This document shows, piece after piece, positions 1-13,449 of a stretch of 64,000 nt of DNA (position 1 is the stretch's first letter; each line of letters starts with the position of its first letter). Where the stretch lies: positions 1-64,000 of the forward strand of contig CALSEQ010000006.1 of assembly GCA_943735955.1 (NCBI GenBank). The letters run 5' to 3'. The notes under the pieces are model-generated. The model saw only the letters and a list, made by a program, of their open reading frames with translations, did not search any database and was not told where the DNA came from. The position numbers were made by a program, and so were the translations under genes. The stretch is from Piscicola geometra. Lineage: Eukaryota; Annelida; Clitellata; Hirudinida; Piscicolidae.

Positions 1-1920
1 AAACTTTGAAAAGAATGTTAAAAACTTTAAAAGAATGTTAAAAAACTTAAAAAAGAATGTTAAAAACTTTGAAAAGAATAGTAAAAACATTAAAAAGAAT
101 GTTGAAAACTTTAAAAAGAAAATTAAAAACTTTGAAAAAAATGTTAAAAACTTTGAAAAGAATGTTAAAAACTTTAAAAAGAATGTTAAAAACTTTAAAA
201 AGAATGTTAAAAACTTTGAAAAGAATGTTAAAAACTTTGAAAAGAATGTTAAAAACATTAAAAAGAATGTTGAAAACTTTGAAAAGAATGTTAAAAACTT
301 TAAAAAGAATTTTGAAAACTTTAAAAAGAATGTTAAAAACTTTGAAAAGAATATTAAAAACATTAAAAAGAATGTTGAAAACTTTGAAAAGAATGTTGAA
401 AACTTTGAAAAGAATGTTAAAAACTTTAAAAAGAATGTTAAAAACTTTAAAAAGAATGTTAAAAACTTTAAAAAGAATGTTAAAAACTTTAAAAAGAATG
501 TTAAAAACTTTAAAAAGAATGTTAAAAACTTTAAAAAGAATGTTAAAAACTTTGAAAAGAATGTTAAAAACATTAAAAAGATTGTTGAAAACTTTGAAAA
601 GAATGTTAAAAACTTCAAAAAGAATGTTAAAAACTTTAAAAAGAATGTTAAAAACTTTAAAAAGAATGTTAAAAACTTTAAAAAGAATGTTAACAACTTC
701 AAAAAGAATGTTAAAAACTTTGAAAAGAACGTTAAAAACATTAAAAAGAATGTTGAAAACTTTGAAAAGAATGTTAAAAACTTTAAAAAAAATGTTAAAA
801 ACTTGAAAAAGAATGTTAAAAACTTTGAAAAGAATGTTAAAAACATTGAAAAGACTGTTGAAAACTTTGAAAAGAATGTTAAAAACATTGAAAAGAATGT
901 TGAAAACTTTGAAAAGAATGTTAAAAACATTGAAAAGAATGTTAAAAACTTTAAAAAGAATGTTAAAAACTTTGAAAAGAATGTTAAAAACATTGAAAAG
1001 ACTGTTGAAAACTTTGAAAAGAATGTTAAAAACTTCAAAAAGAATGTTAAAAACTTAAAAAAGAATGTTAAAAACTTTGAAAAGAATGTTAAAAACATTA
1101 AAAAGAATGTTAAAAACTTTGAAAAGAATGTTAAAAACATTAAAAAGAATGTTGAAAACTTTGAAAAGAATGTTAAAAACTTTAAAAAGAATGTTAAAAA
1201 CTTTAAAAAGAATGTTAAAAACTTTAAAAAGAATGTTAAACACTTTAAAAAGAATGTTAAAAACTTTGAAAAGAATGTTTAAAACTTTGAAAAGAATGTT
1301 AAAAACATTAAAAAGAATGTTGAAAACTTTGAAAAGAATGTTAAAAACTTTAAAAAGAATGTTAAAAACTTTGAAAAGAATGTTAAAAACATTGAAAAGA
1401 CTGTTGAAAACTTTGAAAAGAATGTTAAAAACTTTAAAAAGAATGTTAAAAACTTAAAAAAGAATGTTAAAAACTTTGAAAAGAATGTTAAAAACATTGA
1501 AAAGAATGTTGACAACTTTGAAAAGAATGTTAAAAACTTTAAAAAGAATGTTAAAAACTTTAAAAAGAATGTTAAAAACTTTAAAAAGAATGTTAAAAAC
1601 TTTAAAAAGAATGTTAAAAACTTTGAAAAGAATGTTAAAAACTTTGAAAAGAATGTTAAAAACATTAAAAAGAATGTTGAAAACTTTGAAAAGAATGTTA
1701 AAAACTTTAAAAAGAATGTTGAAAACTTTGAAAAGAATGTTAGAAACTTTAAAAAGAATGTTAAAAACTTCAAAAAGAATGTTAAAAACTTTGAAAAGAA
1801 TGTTAAAAACTTTAAAAAGAATGTTAAAAACTTTTAAAAAAATGTTAAAAACTGTAAAAAGAATGTTAAAAACTTTGAAAAGAATGTTAAAAACTTTAAA
1901 AAGAATGTTAAAAACTTAAA
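1..1920 (+). repeat. 21-bp AT-rich tandem minisatellite (satellite 1)
   Basis: About 91 head-to-tail copies of a 21-bp unit read as AAAAACTTT followed by RAAAAGAATGTT, where R is A or G. The unit has only three or four G/C bases. Common variants are AACATT for AACTTT, GTTGAAAAC for GTTAAAAAC, and AACTTC or AACTTA. Length is almost constant, so variation is by substitution. The array is already in progress at base 1 and stops abruptly near 1,920. Because 21 is divisible by three, two forward frames stay open as seven-residue repeats (NFKKNVK and MLKTLKR) and a reverse frame is also partly open. No unique flanking sequence, start context or intron is visible, so I treat it as noncoding satellite. 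A repeat inside a low-complexity gene cannot be fully excluded, because the left edge is outside the window. Confidence 0.95.
840..1420 (+). repeat. Higher-order variant block within the 21-bp satellite
   Basis: A distinctive pair of monomers, one with AACATTGAAAAGACTG and the next beginning GTTGAAAAC, appears near 841, 988 and 1,387. The offsets are 147 bp (7 units) and 399 bp (19 units), both exact multiples of 21. AACATT monomers are nearly always followed by a GTTGAAAAC monomer elsewhere too (for example near 88, 357, 738 and 1,660). This linkage shows that the array grew by duplicating multi-monomer segments and not only single units. Confidence 0.75.
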
Positions 1921-1926
1921 ATTTAC
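1914..1926. other. Direct junction between 21-bp and 17-bp satellites
   Basis: The last 21-bp copy runs AAAAACTTAAA and the sequence continues at once as ATTTACATATATTGCAT, the 17-bp family. There is no spacer, target-site duplication or mobile-element end. A few A/T bases could belong to either side, so the breakpoint is uncertain by about 5 bp and microhomology is possible. The first 17-bp copies carry scattered private changes (ACGTATATTG near 1,943, ATAGTGC near 1,965, CATGAATTGC near 2,011), as expected at an array edge where homogenisation is weak. Confidence 0.9.
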
Positions 1927-3424
1927 ATATATTGCATATTTACGTATATTGCATATTTACATATAGTGCATATTTACATATATTGCATATTTACATATAT
2001 TGCATATTTACATGAATTGCATATTTACATATATTGCATATTTACATATATTGCATATTTACATATATTGCATATTTACATATATTGCATGTTTACATAT
2101 ATTGCATATTTACATATACTGCATATTTACATATACTGCATATTTACATTTATTGCATATTTACATATATTGCATATTTACATATATTGCCTATTTACAT
2201 ATATTGCACATTTACATATATTGCCTTTTTACATATATTGCATATTTACATATGTTGCATATATACATATATTGCATATTTTCATATATTGCATAATTAC
2301 ATATATTGCATATTTACATATATTGCATATTTACATATATTGCATATTTACATATATTGCATATTTACATATATTGCATATTTACATATTATGCATATAT
2401 ACATATATTGCATATTTACATTTATTGCATCTTTACATATATTGCATATTTACATACATTGCATATTTACATATATTGCATATTTACATATATTGCATAT
2501 TTACATATATTGCATATTTACATATATTGCATATTTACATATATTGCATATTTACATATATTGCATATTTACATATACTGCATATTTACATTTATTGCAT
2601 ATTTACATATATTGCATATTTACATATATTGCATATTTACATATATTGCATATTTACATATATTGCCTTTTTACATATATTGCATATTTACATATGTTGC
2701 ATATATACATACATTGCATATTTTCCTATATTGCATATTTACATATATTGCATATTTACATATATTGCATATTTACATATATTGCATGTTTTCATATATT
2801 GCATATTTACATATATTGCATTTTAACATATATTCCATATTTACATATATTGCATATTTACATATATTGCATATTTGCATATATTGCATATTTACATATA
2901 TTGCATATTTACATATATTGCATATTTACATATATTGCATATTTACATATATTGCATATTTACATATATTGCATATTTACATATATTGCATATTTACATA
3001 TATTGCATATTTACATATATTGCATATTTACATATATTGCATATTTACATATATTGCATATTTACATATATTGCATATTTACATATATTGCATATTTACA
3101 TATATTGCATATTTACATATATTGCATATTTACGTATATTGCATATTTACATGTATTGCATATTTACATATATTGCATATTTGCATATATTGCATATTTA
3201 CATATATTGCATATTTACATATATTGCATATTTACATGGATTGCATATTTACATATATTGCATATTTACATATATTGCATATTTACATATATTGCATATT
3301 TACATTTATTGCATATTTAAATTATATTGCATATTTACACATATTGCATATTTACATATATTGCATATTTACATATATTGCATATTTACATATATTGCAT
3401 ATTCACATATAATGCATATTTACA

Positions 3425-5690
3425 TATATTGCATATTTACATATATTGCATATTTACATCTATTGCATATTTACATATATTGCATATTTACATATATTGC
3501 ATATTTACATATATTGCATATTTACATATATTGCATATTTACATATATTGCCTTTTTACATATATTGCATATTTACATATGTTGCATATATACATATATT
3601 GCATATTTTCATATATTGCATATTTACATATATTGCATATTTACATATATTGCATATTTACATATATTGCATATTTACATATATTGCATGTTTTCATATA
3701 TTGCATATTTACATATATTGCATATTTACATATATTGCATATTTACATATATTGCATATTTACGTATATTGCATATTTACATGTATTGCATATTTACATA
3801 TATTGCATATTTGCATATATTGCATATTTACATATATTGCATATTTACATATATTGCATATTTACATATATTGCCTATTTACATATATTGCATATTTACA
3901 TATATTGCATATTTACATATATTGCATATTTACATTTATTGCATATTTAAATTATATTGCATATTTACACATATTGCATATTTACATATATTGCATATTT
4001 ACATATATTGCATCTTTACATATATTGCATATTCACATATAATGCATATTTACATATATTGCATATTTACATATATTGCATATTTACATATATTGCATAT
4101 TTACATATATTGCATATTTACATATATTGCATATTTACATATATTGCATATTTACATATATTGCATATTTACATATTATGCATATATACATATATTGCAT
4201 ATTTACATTTATTGCATCTTTACATATATTGCATATTTACATATATTGCATATTTACATATATTGCATATTTACATATATTGCATATTTACATATATTGC
4301 ATATTTACATATATTGCATATTTACATATATTGCATATTTACATATATTGCATATTTACATATATTGCATATTTACATATACTGCATATTTACATTTATT
4401 GCATATTTACATATATTGCATATTTACATATATTGCATATTTACATATATTGCATATTTACATATATTGCATGTTTTCATATATTGCATATTTACATATA
4501 TTGCATTTTAACATATATTCCATATTTACATATATTGCATATTTACATATATTGCATATTTACATATATTGCATATTTACATCTATTGCATATTTACATA
4601 TATTGCATATTTACATATATTGCATATTTACATATATTGCATATTTACATATATTGCATATTTACATATATTGCCTTTTTACATATATTGCATATTTACA
4701 TATGTTGCATATATACATATATTGCATATTTTCATATATTGCATATTTACATATATTGCATATTTACATATATTGCATATTTACATATATTGCATATTTA
4801 CATATATTGCATGTTTTCATATATTGCATATTTACATATATTGCATATTTACATATATTGCATATTTACATATATTGCATATTTACGTATATTGCATATT
4901 TACATGTATTGCATATTTACATATATTGCATATTTGCATATATTGCATATTTACATATATTGCATATTTACATATATTGCATATTTACATATATTGCCTA
5001 TTTACATATATTGCATATTTACATATATTGCATATTTACATATATTGCATATTTACATTTATTGCATATTTAAATTATATTGCATATTTACACATATTGC
5101 ATATTTACATATATTGCATATTTACATATATTGCATCTTTACATATATTGCATATTCACATATAATGCATATTTACATATATTGCATATTTACATATATT
5201 GCATATTTACATATATTGCATATTTACATATATTGCATATTTACATATATTGCATATTTACATATATTGCATATTTACATATATTGCATATTTACATATT
5301 ATGCATATATACATATATTGCATATTTACATTTATTGCATCTTTACATATATTGCATATTTACATATATTGCATATTTACATATATTGCATATTTACATA
5401 TATTGCATATTTACATATATTGCATATTTACATATATTGCATATTTACATATATTGCATATTTACATATATTGCATATTTACATATATTGCATATTTACA
5501 TATACTGCATATTTACATTTATTGCATATTTACATATATTGCATATTTACATATATTGCATATTTACATATATTGCATATTTACATATATTGCATGTTTT
5601 CATATATTGCATATTTACATATATTGCATTTTAACATATATTCCATATTTACATATATTGCATATTTACATATATTGCATATTTGCATAT
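3425..5690 (+). repeat. 1,123-bp tandem segmental duplication
   Basis: About 3,425-4,565 repeats as about 4,548-5,690 with an offset of 1,123 bp (66 monomers plus one base for one enclosed 18-mer). Matching landmarks include CATCTATTGC at 3457/4580, the A-type cassette at 3550/4673, the 18-mer at 3942/5065 and ATTCCAT at 4518/5641. An older partial copy lies upstream, with ATTCCAT at 2833, 2,808 bp before 5641. Confidence 0.85.
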
Positions 5691-5966
5691 ATTGCATATT
5701 TACATATATTGCATATTTACATATATTGCATATTTACATATATTGCATATTTACATATATTGCATATTTACATATATTGCATATTTACATATATTGCATA
5801 TTTACATATATTGCATATTTACATATATTGCATATTTACATATATTGCATATTTACATATATTGCATATTTACATATATTGCATATTTACATATATTGCA
5901 TATTTACATATATTGCATATTTACATATATTGCATATTTACGTATATTGCATATTTACATGTATTG

Positions 5967-5999
5967 CATATTTAGTAATATTGCATATTTGCATATATT
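5967..5999 (+). repeat. Private CATATTTAGTAATATTG monomer plus a 16-bp monomer
   Basis: The copy at 5967-5983 has TTTAGTAATATTG, a multi-base change not seen elsewhere in the window. It is followed at 5984-5999 by CATATTTGCATATATT, which lacks the final G and breaks the 17-bp register by one base. Confidence 0.7.
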
Positions 6000-6782
6000 C
6001 ATATTTACATATATTGCATATTTACATATATTGCATATTTACATGGATTGCATATTCACATATATTGCATATTTACATATATTGCATATTTACATATATT
6101 GCATATTTACATTTATTGCATATTTAAATTATATTGCATATTTACACATATTGCATATTTACATATATTGCATATTTACATATATTGCATATTTACATAT
6201 ATTGCATATTCACATATAATGCATATTTACATATATTGCATATTTACATATATTGCATATTTACATCTATTGCATATTTACATATATTGCATATTTACAT
6301 ATATTGCATATTTACATATATTGCATATTTACATATATTGCATATTTACATATATTGCATATTTACATATATTGCATATTTAAATATATTGCATATTTAC
6401 ATATATTGCATATTTACATATATTGCATATTTACATATATTGCATATTTACATATATTGCATATTTACATATATTGCCTTTTTACATATATTGCATATTT
6501 ACATATGTTGCATATATACATATATTGCATATTTTCATATATTGCATATTTACATATATTGCTTATTTACATATATTGCATATTTACATATATTGCATAT
6601 TTACATATATTGCATGTTTTCATATATTGCATATTTACATATATTGCATTTTAACATATATTGCATATTTACATATATTGCATATTTACATATATTGCAT
6701 ATTTACATATATTGCATATTTACGTATATTGCATATTTACATGTATTGCATATTTACATGTATTTCATATTTACATATATTG

Positions 6783-6798
6783 CATATTTGCATATATT
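6783..6798 (+). repeat. 16-bp monomer
   Basis: CATATTTGCATATATT without its final G, the same shortened copy as at 5984-5999. This suggests that the two surrounding segments are related by duplication. Confidence 0.7.
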
Positions 6799-6899
6799 CA
6801 TATTTACATATATTGCATATTTACATATATTGCATATTTACATATATTGCATATTTACATATATTGCGTATTCACATATAATGCATATTTACATATATT

Positions 6900-9850
6900 G
6901 CATATTTACACATATTGCATATTTACATATATTGCATATTTACATATATTGCATATTTACATATATTGTCTATTCACATATAATGCATATTTACATATAC
7001 TGCATATTTACATATATTGCATATTTACATATATTGCATATTTACATATATTGCATATTTACACATATTGCATATTTACATATATTGCATATTTACATAT
7101 ATTGCATATTTACATATATTGCATATTCACATATAATGCATATTTACATATATTGCATATTTACATATATTGCATATTTACATATATTGCCTTTTTACAT
7201 ATATTGCATATTTACATATGTTGCATATATACATATATTGCATATTTTCCTATATTGCATATTTACATATATTGCATATTTACATATATTGCATATTTTC
7301 ATATATTGCATATTTACATATATTGCATGTTTACATATATTGCATATTTACATATATTGCATATTCACATATATTGCATATTTACATATATTGCATATTT
7401 ACATATATTGCATATTTACATATATTGCATATTTACATATATTGCATATTTACATATATTGCATATTTACATATATTGCATATATACGTATATTGCATAT
7501 TTACATGTATTGCATATATACATATATTGCATATTTTCTTATATTGCATATTTACATATATTGCATATTTACATATATTGCATATTTACATATATTGCAT
7601 ATTTACATATATTGCATATTTACATATATTGCATATTTACATATATTGCATTTTAACATATATTGCATATTTAAATTATATTGCATATTTACATATATTG
7701 CATCTTTACATATATTGCATATTTACATATATTGCGTATTTACATTTATTGCATATTTAAATTCTATTGCATATTTACACATATTGCATATTTACATATA
7801 TTGCATATTTACATATATTGCATATTTACATATATTGCATATTCACATATAATGCATATTTACATATATTGCATATTTACATATATTGCATATTTACATA
7901 TATTGCATATTTACATATATTGCATATTTACATATACTGCATATTTACATATATTGCATATTTACATATATTGCATATTTACATATATTGCATATTTACA
8001 CATATTGCATATTTACATATATTGCATATTTACATATATTGCATATTTACATATATTGCCTTTTTACATATATTGCATATTTACATATGTTGCATATATA
8101 CATATATTGCATATTTTCATATATTGCATATTTACATATATTGCATATTTACATATATTGCATATTTACATATATTGCATATTTACATATATTGCATATT
8201 TACATATATTGCATGTTTTCATATATTGCATATTTACATATATTGCATATTTACATATATTGCATATTTACATATATTGCATATTTACATATATTGCCTA
8301 TTCACATATAATGCATATTTACATATATTGCATATTTACACATATTGCATATTTACATATATTGCATATTTACATATATTGCATATTTACATATATTGCA
8401 TATTTACATATATTGCATGTTTTCATATATTGCATATTTACATATATTGCATATTTACATATATTGCATATTTACATATATTGCATATTTACATATATTG
8501 CCTATTCACATATAATGCATATTTACATATATTGCATATTTACACATATTGCATATTTACATATATTGCATATTTACATATATTGCATATTTACATATAT
8601 TGCCTATTCACATATAATGCATATTTACATATACTGCATATTTACATATATTGCATATTTACATATATTGCATATTTACATATATTGCATATTTACACAT
8701 ATTGCATATTTACATATATTGCATATTTACATATATTGCATATTTACATATATTGCATATTCACATATAATGCATATTTACATATATTGCATATTTACAT
8801 ATATTGCATATTTACATATATTGCCTTTTTACATATATTGCATATTTACATATGTTGCATATATACATATATTGCATATTTTCCTATATTGCATATTTAC
8901 ATATATTGCATATTTACATATATTGCATATTTTCATATATTGCATATTTACATATATTGCATGTTTACATATATTGCATATTTACATATATTGCATATTC
9001 ACATATATTGCATATTTACATATATTGCATATTTACATATATTGCATATTTACATATATTGCATATTTACATATATTGCATATTTACATATATTGCATAT
9101 TTACATATATTGCATATTTACATATATTGCATATATACGTATATTGCATATTTACATGTATTGCATATATACATATATTGCATATTTTCTTATATTGCAT
9201 ATTTACATATATTGCATATTTACATATATTGCATATTTACATATATTGCATATTTACATATATTGCATATTTACATATATTGCATATTTACATATATTGC
9301 ATTTTAACATATATTGCATATTTAAATTATATTGCATATTTACATATATTGCATCTTTACATATATTGCATATTTACATATATTGCGTATTTACATTTAT
9401 TGCATATTTAAATTATATTGCATATTTACACATATTGCATATTTACATATATTGCATATTTACATATATTGCATATTTACATATATTGCATATTCACATA
9501 TAATGCATATTTACATATATTGCATATTTACATATATTGCATATTTACATATATTGCATATTTACATATATTGCATATTTACATATACTGCATATTTACA
9601 TATATTGCATATTTACATATATTGCATATTTACATATATTGCATATTTACACATATTGCATATTTACATATATTGCATATTTACATATATTGCATATTTA
9701 CATATATTGCCTTTTTACATATATTGCATATTTACATATGTTGCATATATACATATATTGCATATTTTCATATATTGCATATTTACATATATTGCATATT
9801 TACATATATTGCATATTTACATATATTGCATATTTACATATATTGCATGT
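6900..9850 (+). repeat. About 1,634-1,651-bp tandem segmental duplication
   Basis: Landmarks in 6.9-8.2 kb recur in about 8.55-9.85 kb. The cassette at 7189 matches 8823 (1,634 bp). The 18-mers at 7666 and 7752 match 9317 and 9403 (1,651 bp), and the cassette at 8058 matches 9709 (1,651 bp). The change of offset by 17 bp marks gain or loss of one monomer between the copies. Confidence 0.8.
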
Positions 9851-10084
9851 TTTCATATATTGCATATTTACATATATTGCATATTTACATATATTGCATA
9901 TTCACATATAATGCATATTTACATATATTGCATATTTACATATATTGCATATTTACATATATTGCATATTTACATATATTGCATAGTTACATATATTGCA
10001 TATTTACATATATTGCATATTTACATATATTGCATTTTAACATATATTGCATATTTAAATTATATTGCATATTTACAAATATTG

Positions 10085-10100
10085 CATATTTACATAATTG
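10085..10100 (+). repeat. 16-bp monomer CATATTTACATAATTG
   Basis: One base of the TATAT tract is missing, which shifts the register by one. Confidence 0.75.
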
Positions 10101-10299
10101 CATATTTACATATATTGCATATTTACATATATTGCATATTCACATATAATGCATATTTACATATATTGCATATTTACATATGTTGCATATTTACATATAT
10201 TGCATATTTACATACATTGCATATTTACATATATTGCATATTTACATATATTGCATCTTTACATATATTGCATATTTACATATATTGCATATTTACATT

Positions 10300-12650
10300 T
10301 ATTGCATATTTAAATTATATTGCATATTTACACATATTGCATATTTACATATATTGCATATTTACATATATTGCATATTTACATATATTGCATATTCACA
10401 TATAATGCATATTTACATATATTGCATATTTACATATATTGCATATTTACATATATTGCATATTTACATATATTGCATATTTACATATACTGCATATTTA
10501 CATATATTGCATATTTACATATATTGCATATTTACATATATTGCATATTTACATATATTGCATATTCACATATATTGCATATTTACATATATTGCATATT
10601 TACATATGTTGCATATTTTCATATATTGCATATTTACATACATTGCATATTTACATATATTGCATATTTACATATATTGCATCTTTACATATATTGCATA
10701 TTTACATATATTGCATATTTACATTTATTGCATATTTAAATTATATTGCATATTTACACATATTGCATATTTACATATATTGCATATTTACATATATTGC
10801 ATATTTACATATATTTCATATTCACATATAATACATATTTACATATATTGCATATTTACATACATTGCATATTTACATATATTGCATATTTACATATATT
10901 GCATATTTACATATACTGCATATTTACATATATTGCATATTTACATATATTGCATATTTACATATATTGCATATTTACACATATTGCATATTTACATATA
11001 TTGCATATTTACATATATTGCATATTTACATATATTGCATATTCACATATAATGCATATTTACATATATTGCATATTTACATATATTGCATATTTACATA
11101 TATTGCATATTTACATATATTGCATATTTACATATATTGCATATTTACATATATTGCCTTTTTACATATATTGCATATTTACATATGTTGCATATATACA
11201 TATATTGCATATTTTCATATATTGCATATTTACATATATTGCATATTTACATAAATTGCATATTTACAAATATTGCATATTTACATATATTGCATGTTTT
11301 CATATATTGCATATTTACATATATTGCATATTTACATATATTGCATATTCACATATAATGCATATTTACATATATTGCATATTTACATATATTGCATATT
11401 TACATATATTGCATATTTAAATATATTGCATAGTTACATATATTGCATATTTACATATATTGCATATTTACATATATTGCATTTTAACATATATTGCATA
11501 TTTAAATTATATTGCATATTTACAAATATTGCATATTTACATATATTGCATATTTACATATATTGCATATTTACATATATTGCATATTCACATATATTGC
11601 ATATTTACATACATTGCATATTTACATATATTGCATATTTACATATATTGCATCTTTACATATATTGCATATTTACATATATTGCATATTTACATTTATT
11701 GCATATTTAAATTATATTGCATATTTACACATATTGCATATTTACATATATTGCATATTTACATATATTGCATATTTACATATATTGCATATTCACATAT
11801 AATGCATATTTACATATATTGCATATTTACATATATTGCATATTTACATATATTGCATATTTACATATATTGCATATTTACATATACTGCATATTTACAT
11901 ATATTGCATATTTACATATATTGCATATTTACATATATTGCATATTTACATATATTGCATATTCACATATAATGCATATTTACATATATTGCATATTTAC
12001 ATATGTTGCATATTTACATATATTGCATATTTTCATACATTGCATATTTACATATATTGCATATTTACATATATTGCATCTTTACATATATTGCATATTT
12101 ACATATATTGCATATTTACATTTATTGCATATTTAAATTATATTGCATATTTACACATATTGCATATTTACATATATTGCATATTTACATATATTGCATA
12201 TTTACATATATTTCATATTCACATATAATGCATGTTTACATATATTGCATATTTACATATATTGCATATTTACATATATTGCATATTTACATATATTGCA
12301 TATTTACATATACTGCATATTTACATATATTGCATATTTACATATATTGCATATTTACATATATTGCATATTTACACATATTGCATATTTACATATATTG
12401 CATATTTACATATATTGCATATTTATATATTGCATATTCACGTATAATGCATATTTACATATATTGCATATTTACATATATTGCATATTTACATATATTG
12501 CATATTTACATATATTGCATATTTACATATATTGCATATTTACATATATTGCCTTTTTACATATATTGCATATTTACATATGTTGCATATATACATATAT
12601 TGCATATTTTCATATTTTGCATATTTACATATATTGCATATTTACATATA
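10300..12650 (+). repeat. 1,397-bp tandem segmental duplication
   Basis: About 10.30-11.25 kb recurs at about 11.70-12.65 kb. The 18-mers at 10305 and 10731 match 11702 and 12128 (offset 1,397, which is 82 monomers plus three). After a 15-bp copy at 12418 the offset falls to 1,395, with cassettes at 11156 and 12551. Confidence 0.8.
12418..12432 (+). repeat. 15-bp monomer CATATTTATATATTG
   Basis: Two bases (CA) are missing from TTTACATATA. The deletion is private to the downstream copy of the 1,397-bp duplication, so it arose after that duplication. Confidence 0.75.
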
Positions 12651-13449
12651 TTGCATATTTACATATATTGCATATTTACATATACTGCATATTTACATAT
12701 ATTGCATATTTACATATATTGCATATTTACATATATTGCATATTTACACATATTGCATATTTACATATATTGCATATTTACATATATTGCATATTTACAT
12801 ATATTGCATATTCACATATAATGCATATTTACATATATTGCATATTTACATATATTGCATATTTACATATATTGCATATTTACATATATTGCATATTTAC
12901 ATATATTGCATATTTACATATATTGCCTTTTTACATATATTGCATATTTACATATGTTGCATATATACATATATTGCATATTTTCATATATTGCATATTT
13001 ACATATATTGCATATTTTTATATATTGCATATTTACATATATTGCATATTTACATATATTGCATATTTACATATATTGCATGTTTTCATATATTGCATAT
13101 TTACATATATTGCATTTTAACATATATTGCATATTTACATATATTGCATATTTACATATATTGCATATTTACATATATTGCATATTTACATATATTGCAT
13201 ATTTACATATATTGCATATTTACATATATTGCATATTTACATATATTGCATATTTACATATATTGCATATTTACATATATTGCATATTTACATATATTGC
13301 ATTTTAACATATATTGCATATTTAAATTATATTGCATATTTACACATATTGCATATTTACATATATTGCATATTTACATATATTGCATATTTACATATAT
13401 TGCATATTCACATATAATGCATATTTACATATATTGCATATTTACATAT

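Noticed and set aside
1055..1773. Reverse-strand ORFs in the 21-bp array
   Set aside because: They are the reverse translation of the same minisatellite, overlap forward open frames, and have no independent coding signal.
1900..1940. Transposon insertion at the satellite junction
   Set aside because: I see no terminal inverted repeat, target-site duplication, poly-A tail or element body.
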